Shown here piece by piece: positions 1-14,703 of a stretch of DNA of 64,000 nucleotides. How positions within the stretch are numbered: position 1 is the stretch's first letter; the number at the start of each line of letters is the position of its first letter. The notes under the pieces were generated by a model. It saw only the letters and a list, made by a program, of their open reading frames with translations, had not been told where the DNA came from and searched no databases. The DNA comes from Viola odorata. Taxonomy: Eukaryota > Streptophyta > Magnoliopsida > Malpighiales > Violaceae. Location: assembly GCA_963691705.1 (NCBI GenBank), contig OY829542.1, positions 44,389,105 through 44,453,104 on the forward strand, in the 5' to 3' direction. The translations under genes were made by a program, and so were the position numbers.

Positions 1-241
1 ACAAGCTCACATTTCTAATCTTAAGACTATGAGGAAATTTTCGTAAACCTTATTGCTTTTCTTCAATGGTTTCATCCTCTCTACTACAGATAAAAACACT
101 TGTTCCAGTCTCATTTCATCATAAAAACTATCAACGATATGCCAAATATATATCATAACACAACTTTGGTGACTATTCCCCTTCAAAGTTATGCAGACAA
201 TGAAACCGAAACCACAGAAATATCAAGAAAAATGAGCTTAC
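1..241 (-). other. Intron 1 of the BEL1-like gene (partial)
   Basis: This AT-rich stretch follows the GTAAGC donor of the BEL1-like exon on the minus strand. No acceptor is recognised before the window edge, so the next exon is outside the window. Confidence 0.7.
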
Positions 242-1207
242 CTCATCCAACATAGACAAAAGCTTTGTCTTCTTGTTCTGTAAATCTTGCAGTTCTACTG
301 GAGATGGCTCTGAAGAGGGTTTGGAAATTGACTCGCCAGGATCTGATGACACCCCACTGGGTGCGGGGGAAAGAGAATGGCCACTAGATCCCCCTTCAGT
401 TTCCTTAGAGTCACCTAAACACTTGTTGGATGCCAGCTGATTCAGAGCCTCTTTAACATTAACTAGTTCATCTAGCAACTGCTGTGCTGCCTTTATGTAT
501 TTATTAGATTGGAAGCAGTTAGCAGAAGGTTCATGCAGATATCCAGCCATATGTGTATCTTTCAGGTTTACGAGGTACTGAGGATTTTGGGAAGGCTCAG
601 CTTTCGTAGGATGATTTTGGTTGCTGCCTTCAAAATTACACATGAATTCGGAGTTTCGCAACTCTTTACCCAGATTATGCTCATTGGCATCGAAGGATAA
701 TGCCTGCCTCCCTAGCATAGAAACGTTTGTGCTCGGTAAAGAATGGAGAACATGACTGGGATACTGATACTGAAATGAAGTCACAGATACTGCAGATTGC
801 ACCTGTGTGCCAAGGCTTAGAGATAATCCCTGACGCTGCAGATTATGTTGCCCATCTGGACTGCAATGAAGTGTTCTCGAAACCAACTGGGAATCCCCAT
901 TCGGATAGTTGCCGACTAGATTATCTCCCTTTTTGCTCAGCTGTCCATTAATGGACTGCAAATTCATTGCATCACTTGTCGGCAGAATAAATGCCAGCTC
1001 ATTTCTAGCCCCAACAGAGGGAAATTCTGCACAACCAAACGAAGACATTGAACTCCCGGACAAAAGCTCCAAGTACGACCCATCAGCAGAAGCGTGAGAA
1101 TGCACTTTGGAATATGAAGAAAGTTTTTGTTCCCCTGGGCATGGGTCCTGCAAGTTGCCTCTCTCATTGCTTAAATTTGGATAATAGGTGGCCATTGTCG
1201 GCTTCAT
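242..1207 (-). CDS. BLH: BEL1-like homeodomain transcription factor, 5' coding exon (partial gene)
   Basis: First coding exon of a TALE-class BELL transcription factor, a nuclear DNA-binding protein that pairs with KNOX proteins. The protein opens MKPTMATYYPNLSNERGN; Met5 (1195) is the start typical of this family. Near residue 234 it has the SKY region (SNKYIKAAQQLLDELVNVKE), followed by a Ser/Pro-rich stretch and the beginning of the BELL helix (LQNKKTKLLSMLDE). The exon ends at a good donor (GAG|GTAAGC, GT at 241-240). Translation past it is intron read-through. The rest of the BELL domain, the homeodomain and the ZIBEL motif lie left of position 1. The N-terminal wording resembles the BLH3/BLH10 group, and the neighbouring genes fit that assignment. 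The family call is firm; the paralogue is inferred. Confidence 0.9.
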
Positions 1208-2988
1208 GAACTGCTGTTATAGTCTAGTAATGCAATCTACCAAATAGTCATCCATTCCAGACTCCTCACCCCTACAACCACTAACAAGAGTAAAAGAAAA
1301 AGTTTAAAAAGTCGTGAAATTTAGACTTAAATTCAAAACCAGAAATGATGAGAAACCATATCCCTAAAAAACTAGCAGCAAATAAGCAGTTGTGCAAAAT
1401 TCTAGCAATAGAACATTGAAAACCAAGTCAGATTGTTATCATCTCACCAACCATTAAGATAACATCAAAAGACTATCTACCTGCATACACAATTTACAAG
1501 CACAAGAACCCCATGAAACCTCAATTTCCCATGATTATGCAGTTCTCTGGCTAGACTCAAGTACCCAATTCCTAAGAACTACCCAATCATCCAAAAACTT
1601 GCAATGGATAAACACAGTGTCAACAATTATTACCTAGAAATGAAAAAAGGACCAAAGAAGGAGGAAAAGGTACGAGCTTTTTAAAATACCTGAAAACCCC
1701 ATAAAAAAATGATGAAGCTGAGGCGAGTGGCAGAGAGAGCTGGAGACAAAGGGGACAAAAGGGGCACACTAGCTTATGATTGGAACATCAACACCAAACC
1801 CAGATAAAGATATTGGGAAAATGATAACCGGAATCAATTGCAGTTAGTAGCATATGTACTTTAAAATACTGTGCATCAACAACCACCGCCAATATTTTAA
1901 TCACTCACTCAACCAGACTAATCCGGTAAATTAATTAAAGGAAATGCTTGTCTTTAAACATTTTGGAGTTCCTCTTCCTCACGTGTTTTAAAAAAAAGGA
2001 AAAAGAAGAAGAGGGCGGCTAAGGAGAGAGCAAGAAAGGTATTAAAAACGGTGGTTGTTTTGTTTGATTGATTGCTTAAGAGAGTTCAGAAGCTAACAAC
2101 CAGTTGGTGGACCTGTAAGCTGTATCTCTAACAAAAATCTCTTCTTTCTCTCTTTTTCTCTATTAATTTATTTATAAAAGAATTAATTAATGAGAACAAG
2201 ATGAGTAGAATTGGGAAGCATCTAAAAGGATTTGATTGGGCTGTGCTCTTGACATTTTTTGTTTTCGTGATAGCTGTATTTTGTGGTTGGTGAAAGTGAT
2301 GCAGTCACACGTTAACACGTGTCTGATTTCACACGATTCCTTTGTCTCTGCTTTTCCACACTAGCATAGCCGTTAATAGTCGTTGTACCATCACACCAAC
2401 ACCAAGCCATTGCTCAAGCATAACCTCTTTTCTTATTCCTTGCATTGCAAATGTTAGGTTAATCAACAACCAGCTAGCAAAACAGAAAACAATTAAGTTT
2501 TAATTAGAGATTAAATCCCTAACTTATTCATGTAATGACAAAAAAAGTGTTAGGCTTTTTTTCAGAATAATTGCTATTTATACAAGACTTCTCTTGTTTT
2601 GGTTCAAAAATAAAATAAATTTACCCTTTTATTAGTTTGACAAAAGTTAATTTATCAAGTTTTTTAGGCAAATTTCACAAACCTAAAAACATTGGCATTT
2701 GTAATGTACTTCCTCCCTTCTCATTCATAGTATAACACAAGTCAATGAAATAATTAACCTAAAAAAATAGTAAAAATTAGATAAATTAAATAATGTAATT
2801 TAGCATAAGGGACGAGACTGATTATAATTTAAATTGTATAAATAGATAATTTTAAAAAAATTATAGATGATTTAAAATATTAAAAAATCTCTAAACCAAT
2901 AAATATTGGTACACCACATTATATATATAAAAAAACGACAACAAATATTAGTATGGTATGTATTTTTGTTTTTTTTCTCTCTTTGATA
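1208..2988 (-). promoter_or_regulatory. BEL1-like 5' leader with probable leader intron, and promoter
   Basis: On the minus strand an acceptor (CTATAACAG) lies a few bases before the start codon. Plausible donors upstream are CAG|GTATTTT (exon end 1690) and GCAG|GTAGAT near 1488. A spliced 5' leader, common in BELL genes, is therefore likely. The rest is AT-rich, with no coding sequence or clear TATA box that I would defend. Confidence 0.45.
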
Positions 2989-3095
2989 CTCCCTCCGTCC
3001 ACGATTAATTGTCATTTTTCTACTGAATGCTACTATACACTTTACTTTATTTTTTGTTACTGTTTCAGAAAGTCATTTAATGGAAGAGGGGGAAG
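2989..3095. mobile_element. Stowaway-like MITE remnant
   Basis: The left end reads TA|CTCCCTCCGTCCACGATTA, the hallmark Stowaway terminal repeat beside a TA target. The right end (GGAAGAGGGGGAAG|TA) is a diverged inverted copy, and an inner inverted pair (ATTAATTGTCA versus GTCATTTAAT) supports pairing. At about 107 bp it is short and probably deleted internally. It lies in the BLH-HFLX intergenic region. Confidence 0.5.
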
Positions 3096-3386
3096 TATAT
3101 AATAAGGATATGATTTTTTTGATTTTAAAAAAAAAGGATATGGATTTTACGCAAAATTTATAATTAGGTCTTTTGTCTAACAAAAAAGCCCAATTCCAAT
3201 GTTATTGACCTTGTCTCCTTTTCGACTCTGGAGTCAAGCCCAGTTCAAAAAGAGAAACGAACGGAAGAGTGAAGCCCATTCATGACTCTGGCTCATGAGT
3301 AATCCTTCTCCTCCAGGGCCACTAAAAACAGTAGCGACCATGCGTAGAGCTCTCCAGAGCTGACCAGACCAGACCAGACCTGAATC

Positions 3387-6300
3387 ATGATTGCATGCAA
3401 CTGTTATCTAATCCGACCATCTTCTCCATTTCACGACGCCAATTTCTTTCCCACTCTCAAATTTACGAAACCCAGTTCCCTCGTCACTCATTTAACCACC
3501 ACTCCCATCACTACCAGAGCCCTCCAAGAAAGCATTGGAGCTGCAGTAGTACCCCTTGTTGCGGATTCTAAAGAAGAAATCAATGGAGTCTCCGGCACCG
3601 TAACTGAGGATAGAGCCCCAATTTCAACAAGTAAGGTTAAGAAGAAGAAACAAGATGAGGATAGCTTCGAGAGTAGGTTCAAACTCCGAAATGGACGACA
3701 GGTCGGTTGCTATTGTTGATTCTTTTTTTCAAAAGGGAAAAGATACTAGTGTATTTGGTTATTTCTGTGTTCAGGTTTTGGAGGAGAAAGCTTATCTCGT
3801 GGGTGTGGAGAGGAAAAGTGATACGGAAGAATTATTTGACATTGAGGAATCGCTCAAGGAATTGGGGCAGCTGGCGGATACCGCCGGGCTTTTGGTTGTG
3901 GGCTCCACTTATCAGAAGTGAGTGTAGTGCTCGCCGTTTTCTTTGGTTGTGCAAATATTTTTCTGCCGCTTCCGGGAAAAGTAGTATTGGATTCCTTGTT
4001 TTTGTCTGCAGACTGGCTTCTCCCAACCCAAGGACATACATTGGATCAGGCAAGGTTGCTGAGATAAAAAGTGCAATACATGGGTTGGATGCTGAGACGG
4101 TTATATTTGATGATGAGCTCTCTGCAGGGTAAGGTTTGTGATTTGTGGCTAATTCATATTTATGGAAATTGTTTGTGTTGAATGAGGTCGTGTTCATCCT
4201 TAAGTTAATTTTGTATTATAGACAGCTGCGCAATTTGGAGAAGATTTTTGGTGGGGATGTTAGAGTTTGTGATCGCACTGCACTTATCTTGGATATCTTT
4301 AACCAGCGAGCTGCAACACACGAAGCAGCTTTGCAGGCAAGACTATTCTTACGCTTATAATGGAAGTGCCTGATATAATAACATCATTAGCTGTGTGAAT
4401 GTTCCATCACTCTGTAGAAGTCTAGTTGGTACTTATTAATTGCTTAGGTTACCGTTGTTTAAGTTTCCGAAAACTTTGAACTCTATTGTGATCACTTGTC
4501 ATTAGTGAAAGATGAAACACTGCATCAACTCTGACAATTATGAACATTTTCTAGGTTGCATTGGCTCAAATGGAATACCAACTACCTCGACTAACTAGAA
4601 TGTGGACTCATCTTGAGCGTCAATCAGGAGGACAGGTCAAGGGTATGGGTGAGAAACAAATTGAAGTGGACAAGCGTATTTTGAGGACCCAAGTAAGTCT
4701 TCATGTTTCTGACACTTCTTCTATGTTTATTTGGTTGGATTTTACGGCCCCATGCCATTTGGATTTAGGTTTTCACACAATTTTTGTTGTTAGATTGGTG
4801 TTCTTAAAAAAGAGCTAGATTCTGTCAGAAAGCATAGGAAGCAGTACAGGAACAGGCGAACTTCTGTACCTGTTCCTGTAGTATCCTTGGTAAGTGAAAA
4901 AAGAGAGCAAAGCATTCCTCTTTTCTTTTTGGTAAAAGAATGAAAACAAGAGGGTGGATAGGTATCTCTTTGTGCGTGTCATTAATCTTATGCATGGCAT
5001 GTATTCAAAACCTTTTAGGTTGGTTACACAAATGCCGGGAAGAGTACACTTTTGAATCAACTGACTGGAGCAAATGTTCTTGCTGAAGATAAACTATTTG
5101 CGACACTTGATCCAACTACCAGACGGGTTCAGGTTAGTCAAACATGAATTCTCTGTGTGGTTACAGAACTAGTTGTTCTAAAACAGCAGTTTCTGGTCTC
5201 AAGCTGCCTACAGAAGTTGGTTATAACATGAGGGTTTTGTTTTTCTGTTTGCTGTCCAGATGAAAAATGGAAACGAGTTTCTTCTCACAGACACGGTTGG
5301 TTTTATCCAAAAGTTGCCAACCACCTTGGTAAGGTTCTTCACAGCCTAGAGTTGAATGTTCTCACTCTTGTTCAATGTACAAGCACAACTGTTTTGGTCA
5401 ATAATGCACAAGCACATTGATATGCTAATTTTAATGCCTTAACTGTCAAAGAAGAGGTTTTTAAAGAACTGAATCCTGTAAGACAAGCATTGGGATGAAG
5501 CCCAACAAAGTCTGCTGATAACTTGATTCTGACTTATGAAGCACTTGCAACAGGTCGCTGCCTTTAGAGCAACATTGGAGGAGATATCAGAGTCATCACT
5601 TTTGGTGCATGTGATTGATATCAGGTACAAGACAATCAAATGGTCAATTGGACCTGATCCTTATGCTGAAGTATTGTTATCTAATACCATACTACTATGC
5701 AAGCCAGCCATCCACTAGCACAACAACAAATAGATGCAGTGGATAAAGTTCTATCGGAACTTGATGTGTCATCAATTCCAAAGTTAATGGTTTGGAACAA
5801 GGTACTGTGAAACATTACCTTTATTATTCTATCATTACCTTGTGAATAGCCATTGGAGGTGCAGATTTTTTTTCTACCTTTTTGTGTCTAGCTATCAGTG
5901 TCGTTATAGTTCTCTATCTTCTTATTTTTGGTGCCTAATTTGTATATCAGCAGGCTACCATACATTGCAGTACTGAATGAACCATTAACTGTATTCTGAT
6001 CATTTTCATAAGGTATATGTAATCATTCAAGGTATCATGCAAAATGTTTTGCTACAGCATTGAATAGAAGAGTAGAGTAACTTAGAGGCAATTAAATTAC
6101 GGCCATGCATAATTTGTGAGAGTAACGGCACATGCTTATAAGCAATATGTTGTTTGTTTTTCCCCTGCTGCCTCTGTAGAGGTGTTAGATCTCTTGTTTT
6201 AACAAAAAAATAGATTGTCTTGGGTTTGCTTTGATTTTCTACTTGAATCAAATCTTAACGATGTTGATTTTCCCCAATACTAACTGTTGCTGCTTCTGGC

Positions 6301-7159
6301 AGGTTGACAACGTTGATGATCCCAAAAAAATAAAGTTGGAAGCAGAGGAAAAACAAGATGTTGTTTGCGTATCTGCTTTGAATGGGGAGGGCTTACAGGA
6401 ATTTTGCAATGCAGTGCATGACAAATTGAAGGTATTCAGTTGGCATCAATAGTTTGGTGTTATTTGGTAAAAAGAAATGGTGTTTTTCCTATAGGAAATT
6501 GTACCTGTTCATGCATGGTTAGGATGATAGTAGGATGGATTGAGTGTTTGTATCGACCCTACCAGCCCCAAATCTACTTGCTATTTTCTACAATACCCTG
6601 CCTATGCTCCTTGCAGTGGACAGGCATTCTCTGTGGAACTCCATCTTGCCACCCCATAGCGCTTGTGGGTTTTGTGATTAATATATTAGGGCATACGTTA
6701 TACTGATGAACAAAAGAGTAAACTTTTTATTGGGCCAGGAATGGGCTGGGTTTTGGGAGGGGTACTGCATATCATATGCCTGACCTGTGCTTCAGGCAGA
6801 TTAAGTTTTGGTTCCTGTTGTTGACACATGGACTGAAGTTTCTGATATTTTATAGCCCTTTAAACGTTAAAAAAATTTCTCTTCTACAGGATTCTATGGT
6901 ATGGATAGAAGCTTTGATCCCATTTGACAAAGGGGAGCTTCTTAGTACAATACATCAAGTTGGAATGGTTGAGAGAATGGTGAGTATTGTCCAATGCTTT
7001 TATGATTTCCTTATATTCTAGTATGAACTGATATTTCACCATCAGTTTCTCACACCCTTTCCTTCTGCTTTTGAACAGGAATATACAGAGTCTGGGACAG
7101 TAGTCAAGGCACATGTACCCCTTCGCTTTGCTAGGCTGCTCACTCCTTTGAGACAGTAG
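3387..7159 (+). CDS. HFLX: GTPase HflX, chloroplast type (13 exons)
   Basis: Plant homologue of bacterial HflX, a GTPase of the Obg-HflX group that binds the large ribosomal subunit. Exons: 3387-3701, 3775-3917, 4012-4128, 4222-4336, 4555-4692, 4794-4889, 5019-5132, 5260-5328, 5554-5624, 5708-5801, 6303-6431, 6890-6979, 7079-7159. They sum to 1,572 nt, or 523 residues. Residues 1-70 are Ser/Thr-rich and look like a plastid transit peptide. The HflX N-domain follows (RTYIGSGKV). A long helical region ([19 protein letters not shown]) leads to the G domain: G1 GYTNAGKST (about 310-318), G3 DTVGF (357-361), G4 NKVD (423-426), G5-like VSALNGEG. Intron 4 starts CAG|GCAAGA and appears to be GC-AG; the others are GT-AG. 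The product is typical of the family and shows no breaks. Confidence 0.93.
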
Positions 7160-8148
7160 CGTAATCATAACTGAAACTGCTGGGCTGTCATACAATTCCA
7201 GGTCATGTTTATCTGTATGTATGTTTGTATAATGTTTATAATCAGTCAAGAACTTATATGTTTGAAGTTTCGTGGAGAAGAAGGTGAATGATTGTTAAGA
7301 TGGCTCATCTTGCCCTCTCCATCTGAAGGCCTCTTGTAGATAGTCTTGTAAGGTGTAACAACTTTTATGTTGTGTTAGATAAGTGATTCGATAAGATACG
7401 CTCAAGTTTGGGGAAAAAATCATAACAAAATGATGCTTCTTGTTACGGTTCGACTTTCCAATTTGTTGTTTTGTTGATCAAATATCAAATATAACATCAT
7501 GGATTTGGTTTATCAATTTAGTTGCTTGCACATCATGTCCAATGTTTCAAGAGGTTGAAAGAACAGATGGCTTTACGAGCCAAATCGCGTTACCTCTCGT
7601 TTCGGATCAAGACTCATTCCTGTTGAGGTACCAAAGTCAATTGGCACGTACGTAAGCCATTTTGATGTTGGCCCCCCTCCCCTGCTTTTCCCATGCATGC
7701 CATTGACTATTGAGTAGATTCTCTCCACTTGAGAAAGTTCTTCGTAGAAGCTTTTGGATAAGTTAAACTGCTACTATGTTTACGCCTAAGTGCCATGTTA
7801 CTATGCATCCATTTTGGTTAAAAGTTAAAAAAGATGGTTAATGGAGTGGTTACGGTGGAAGTGAAAGCTCGTGACATGACCCAAGAACTAGAAAAAGTTG
7901 AGAAGCAGATGCAGGAAGTCTAGGAGTAGGTATTACCAGAAACACTTTGGAAACTGATTCCATAACAAACACATGTATGCCACTCTTTGATACCAAAACA
8001 AGGCTACAGACAAGAATCTGATATGGTCCTAGCTATCCATATCAGGTTTCCTTACTGGGATTTTGTTTGATATAAACCGCAGTGATCGCTAACCAAACAA
8101 CCCATCACTAAAGCCTATAGAGCTCTCTCCGGTAAACTTTGGCTATCA
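7160..8148 (+). other. HFLX 3' UTR, intergenic DNA and peroxidase promoter
   Basis: The first 250 bases or so are likely HFLX 3' UTR. The rest has no supportable gene. A TATA-like GATATAAACC at about 8069-8078 sits 70-80 bases before the peroxidase start codon, suggesting a short leader. Confidence 0.5.
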
Positions 8149-9466
<1,318 letters not shown>

Positions 9467-10030
9467 CTGATAAACTTAATTTGTACTTTGGTAATGTCTA
9501 TTAGTATTATCATCAACCTCTAATTATGTTGGAAATGTTAGTATTTCTGTAATATGCTGCAAATGTGATTTCTGGAAAGTTGGAATTGAAAATTCAGTGT
9601 TTTAGTCGAAGTAATATCCATGATAACCACCCAAATTTTGCAAACAATAATTGTTCTTTGAACTTACCTTTTTTTATATAAAAAAAAACAAACAAAGAAA
9701 CATTCTTCAAACATGTTATGAAAATCAATGATTAGAGAGTCACCCGTTAAATTTAATATCTGATTATGCTTGAAGGAAATTGGACTATTGTAATTGGAAG
9801 GATAATGAGAGCGGAGAAAACTGTTTTTTTTTTATAAAAAAAAAATGTAAAAATCAGATAATTTCAATAAAGATCTCTAATTTCAAAGCTTACCAGACAA
9901 CGAAACTTAATTAAAACGACATGTTGTTGATCCTCTTCGTTCGTCTCTCACATCTCCACTTAATTGATCAGTTACAAGTTTCACTGATCCCAAAGGAACC
10001 ACCACGGGTTAAGGAAAGATCTTGGATTGA
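9467..10030 (+). other. Intergenic: peroxidase 3' UTR and glycosyltransferase promoter
   Basis: AT-rich DNA with homopolymer A/T runs near 9670-9690 and 9820-9850. No coding sequence or RNA gene is recognised. Confidence 0.4.
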
Positions 10031-12881
10031 ATGGGTAAACAGCACAAGAAGAGATGGGTGCTCACCGTTCTAGCGTTGCTAGCGCTATCTACACTAACAT
10101 TCTTCATAGCGAGATCCGCATCTGATTCCTGTTACTCCATCTCCTCCGCCACCACTAACCGTTTCCAGCAATCGGCACAACAAACAGCCACCACGTCAAA
10201 CCCTCTGGATTTCATGAAATCCAGACTCGTCCTCCTCGTCTCCCACGAGCTCTCCCTCTCCGGTGGACCATTATTATTGATGGAGCTGGCATTTTTACTA
10301 AGAGCAGTTGGCGCGGAAGTTGTTTGGATAACCAACCAGAAACCGACGGCAATTGATGACGTCATTTACAGCTTAGAGCGTAGGATGCTGGATCGCGGCG
10401 TACAGGTAAACTTTGAGGAGTTGTTTTTTAGCTACATCACTTAAAGGAAATGCTGTTGTTTTGAACTTTGATGACTGTCATGTTAGGTTTTGGAGGCGAA
10501 AGGACAAGAGGCGGTAGACGTGGCGGTTAAAGCTGATTTGGTGGTTTTGAATACTGCGGTGGCTGGGAAGTGGTTGGACGCTGTGTTGAAGGAGAATGTT
10601 GGGAAAGTCCTTGGGAAGGTGCTGTGGTGGATTCATGAAATGCGAGGGCATTATTTCAAGTTAGAGTATGTTAAGCACCTCCCGTCTGTTGCAGGTACCA
10701 TGATTGACTCACATGCCACGGCAGAATACTGGAAGAATAGAACACGAGAGCGGTTAGGGTAATGCTTCTTATTACTGTTGTAAGTGTTACTGTCTAACCA
10801 TGAATGCATTGGAAATGTTTATTGAAATGGAGCTGTTGAATTGTGAGAATCTAATGTACACCCTTTTCTAATTTGTAGGATTAGAATGCCTGAAACATAC
10901 GTTGTGCACCTTGGGAATAGTAGGGACTTAATGGAAGTGGCTGAAGATAATGTCGCTAGGAGGGTTCTCCATGAGCATGTTCGGGAGTCACTTGGAGTTC
11001 GTGATGATGATCTAGTCTTTGCTATCATAAACAGTATGCTCTCCTGTTCTTAATTGATCATTTGATCTTGAGTAAATGTTTTATTGGGGTCAGGCATTGC
11101 CGTATACGTGCACTTGAGAAAAAAGACTTTTTTGCACTTCAATAAAGAAATTATGCTATTGCTCTCATGATTGCTGAGTAGCATCAGTTCATTACGTTCA
11201 TGGATATTGGATCATCACTAAAATGTAGTCGTTTGGCGAAGAAGCAAGTCTCCCTCTTAGTTCAGGGCCTAGATTTCAGAGCTATGTTGAAAATGGCTAT
11301 AGTGTCTTAAATACTGAATGTGCTGCATTTGAGTGGATTGTTTTCTTTAATGTGGGAAGGATCATGTTGCACTTTTTTTTTTAATGCAATCAAATTGGCT
11401 GCATAATGTTTGCTGATTCAATTTTCCAATTGCAGTTCTAACACATTATATCTGGGAAATTTATGTTTACTGACCATTGGGTGTCATGTCATTCCAGGTG
11501 TTTCACGTGGGAAGGGCCAGAATCTGTTTCTTCGTGCTTTTTATGAGAGTCTACAACTCATCCAAGAGAAAAACCTGCAGGTGCCAGCAATGCATGCAGT
11601 AATTGTGGGAAGTGACATGAATGCTCAAACAAAATTTGAAACAGAGCTGCGTGAATTTGTCCTGGCAAACAAAATTGAGGACCGTGTTCACTTTGTAAAT
11701 AAGACCCTGACAGTCACTCCATATTTGGCTGCTATTGATGTTCTTGTTCAGAACTCTCAGGTTCAGTTTGTGGATTTAATTATTACTCTGCATGGATAGC
11801 AACATTTTTGTTTGTTGTCTGTTATTTTTGTTCTGCTATTTCCTCTTGAACAAAAGAATATAGAAGAAAGCCAGTTTCTGAGAAATTCCCTAGAGAAACT
11901 TTACTGAATTCTGGCATTAGAATATGTATAGTGTTTATACAGTTGTTACTTCTTTGTGGTGGAGTTCTTTTTGGTTGTGAATATGACAGTTAAATGGTGA
12001 TCTATGGTTACCCATCTAAGTGAGGAATAGGTTGCCCGTTGAGTATTGTTGCTCTGCAACTTTAAGTTTTTCAATATTTCTTTTCTTTTATTTCATGTAG
12101 GCTTTATGGTTAGTTGCTTCCATTTCATGGAAATATACTTTCAATTTCTCCAGTCTCTGGTTGTTGTGGGAATTTAGTGTTTTTTCCTTTGCAGGCCCGC
12201 GGAGAGTGTTTTGGAAGGATAACCATTGAAGCAATGGCATTTCGGCTGCCTGTATTGGTAAGTCTCCTTGTCTAATCTAAGGAAGCCACTGGTCACTAAA
12301 CAAGATCTTTGATATAATCAGTTCTACTTGTCAACTGAAAAGTTACTAGATCTTATTTTATAGCTGAAAATGATATTTCCCATCGAACTGAGAGGAGAAA
12401 TGAAAATGGAAAAGAATAAAAGTTCCGAGAAAAAAAAATAACACTGATTCATGAATGATGCATACCTATGGGATTATAGGCAACACTAGGATTACCACTG
12501 TGAGACACTCGTAACCCATGTTCTTTTATAATAGTTCTGTAACACTTCGCAGCAATTGAAGGAAATGCACATGTATGCAAAGTTATTCTGTATTCTTTTC
12601 ATATAAATGATACTGTTTGTGTGGCATATTTTCAGGGTACTGCAGCTGGAGGTACCATGGAGATTCTAGTGAATGGAACAACGGGCTTGTTGCATCCTGC
12701 CGGGAAAGAGGGTGTAACTCCTCTAGCCGAAAATATGGTAAAGTTAGCTACGCATATTGAAACAAGGCTGATAATGGGAGAGAAGGGATATGAGAGGGTG
12801 AAAGAGAGATTCTTGGAACACCACATGTCGCATAGGATCGCTTTGGTCCTAAAGGAAGTGTTGCAGAAGGCAAAATCTTAA
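10031..12881 (+). CDS. GT4-type glycosyltransferase, type II membrane protein
   Basis: Six exons (10031-10405, 10487-10758, 10879-11033, 11498-11760, 12195-12257, 12636-12881) encode 457 residues. A basic start and one hydrophobic segment (about 9-27) indicate a type II membrane anchor, probably Golgi or ER. The N-terminal Rossmann lobe (RLVLLVSHELSLSGGPLLLMELA) leads to the GT-B C-terminal lobe. That lobe holds RGKGQNLFLRAFYE, the NSQARGECFGRITIEAMAFRLPVLGT donor-binding helix with its E-x7-E-like pair, and AGGTMEIL. The C-terminal lobe is glycosyltransferase group 1 (GT4). Similar Arabidopsis proteins, as I recall, are encoded at At1g75420 and At1g19710; the acceptor is unknown to me. The small fifth exon (63 nt) carries the most conserved donor-site motif. 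No defects were seen. Confidence 0.88.
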
Positions 12882-13271
12882 GTTTTTTTTTTCTGTTTTT
12901 AATGTTTATCATTAAAAGGCAAAAGGCTCAGCTTAATCTGCAGGTTTCAGGGTTTTGGTATACCCTTGTATTGTATCCTCTGTAATTAATTGTTGATGAT
13001 TATAGACAAAAAAAAAAAAAAGTATACCATTTTTCCGCATCTTGAGGAAACATAACATTGTAAGAATGTTTTGTATTTTTATTCAATAAATACAAACTAT
13101 TTTTTGGATACTGAAATCTTAACCTCTAATGGAATGCTCATATTTTCGTTAGTGTTTCTACGAGGGGGCTCAAACGCAAGTCCACCGATGAATCAAGGTG
13201 ATTGTTTTCGTATCTTCAGCATTTAGTCACAACAACGGGGAAAAAAGAAGAATACATTGACATCAAATAAT
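12882..13271. other. Convergent 3' region between glycosyltransferase and TLC genes
   Basis: Both genes end into this 390-bp stretch. It holds a 13-A run near 13008 and AATAAA-like signals (ATTCAATAAATAC near 13080). No coding sequence. Confidence 0.4.
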
Positions 13272-14703
13272 TCAGTTCTCCAGTTTAGCTATCTTTTTAG
13301 GAGCAGCAACCCGTTTGGTTAGCTTGTACTTGGCCATCCTGACAATCTTGTAGAACCAGAAAGCACTGACCAACTGTAACCCCAGTGACATTGCCTGAAC
13401 AAATGATATGGTTTTAAGCATCAGTAAAATATTTTAAGGGTAACTAACTACAATGTTCTGTTGTCAATAAGTACCTTGATAAGGACAGGGTTGTCGGCAA
13501 CAAGGGTCACCCAGGTAAGATAAGGCCCACACACCATTCTTGCAAACGTGAATACAATAGCAAATGAGATCTGCATGATGATATTTGCTGGTTTAAATCT
13601 TGAGCACAAAACATTGAAGTATTGACAAAAAAATGCTTTTTTTTTGTGGCAGGAGGGTCGAGTTCCCTAACTTTGCAATTTCTATTCATGTCAGGAAAAA
13701 GAAAAAAGGTAAGGTTTTCAAGAGTAACTCACATCAGCAGCCAAATTAAGATCAGTGTCCCTATAACCAAGCTCCTTGAGAAGATCCCTCAAGTGAAGAA
13801 AAGGACTAGAAATCTCTGTTACCCATAGTGCTGCAACTATTTCTGATCCACACTACACCAAAGTGGCCCAAACACAACAAAACAAGCAAAGTATTGCAGA
13901 GTCAGTGAGCCAATTCTCTGCCCCTTTTGGTAGGAGATCAATCTCGTTCGAGCATTGCCCGACCTTATATATGAAGTCTTTGCGATTAGTTAAATGAAGA
14001 GCATTTTGATGACCAAGTATTGAGTTGAGTGATAAGAGTTGAAGAATATAAAAGGTACTACTGACTGTGAATATCAAACTAGCTAGACACATCTTAACTT
14101 TTGCAGACTTCTATTGGGGATTACTACTTTCTCGTAAACCATTATGCACCAATGGAAAACTTATGAATTTGGCTCGTTGTTCTCGAAAAACAACATCAAT
14201 ATAAGATGAGTAATTGAGATGAGCACCTTCTGATAGGCAAGTCCTGCTACCAGTCCAACAAGACTGACCAAATGATGAACTGCGAAGTCTAGACCCGTTT
14301 GCTTGTCGAACATACAACATACGAGATCATAGATGAAATAAGAAAGGCTGACTGCTAATGTTTCCATCTGCTCATAGTTTAAGACAGAAAAAAACATCAG
14401 CAAGAATTCTAAAATAACATCAATGTCAATCATCACTAATTGAAAATCCAGAAAGACACAGGAAACTACAAAAGAAATTACCTGACTTAGAGAAGATTTT
14501 GAAGCCAAAGGACAAATTGGGCAGCTCCAATCTTGGACTGTAAGAGAAGCTAAAGTGACAGCTACAACCCCATGGGTTATCGAAACAATGCGATTGCAGA
14601 ATTCAAAAGAATGCTTAGGGAATAATGCCTTTCTAACCAAAAGAAACAATCCTGTCCATGAAAAAACTCCCATCACAACTATTCTCAAAATATGACTTTC
14701 CAT
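13272..14703 (-). CDS. TLC (TRAM-LAG1-CLN8) domain membrane protein
   Basis: Five exons on the minus strand (14703-14482, 14367-14227, 13852-13733, 13570-13475, 13394-13272) join in frame to 233 residues. The start chosen is MESHILRIVVMGVFSW; the ATG further upstream would add a hydrophobic leader unlike the family. Several hydrophobic segments alternate with the TLC signature: YDLVCCMF, then DFAVHHLVSLVG with the conserved His pair, and the CGSEIVAALWVTEISSPFLHLR segment. A late helix precedes a basic Lys-rich C-terminus (KYKLTKRVAAPKKIAK), which may act in ER retention. Plant members of this size resemble animal TLCD5/TMEM136; the biochemical role is unknown. The donor after exon 2 (AAG|GTGCTC) is weak but required for frame. 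Confidence 0.85.
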
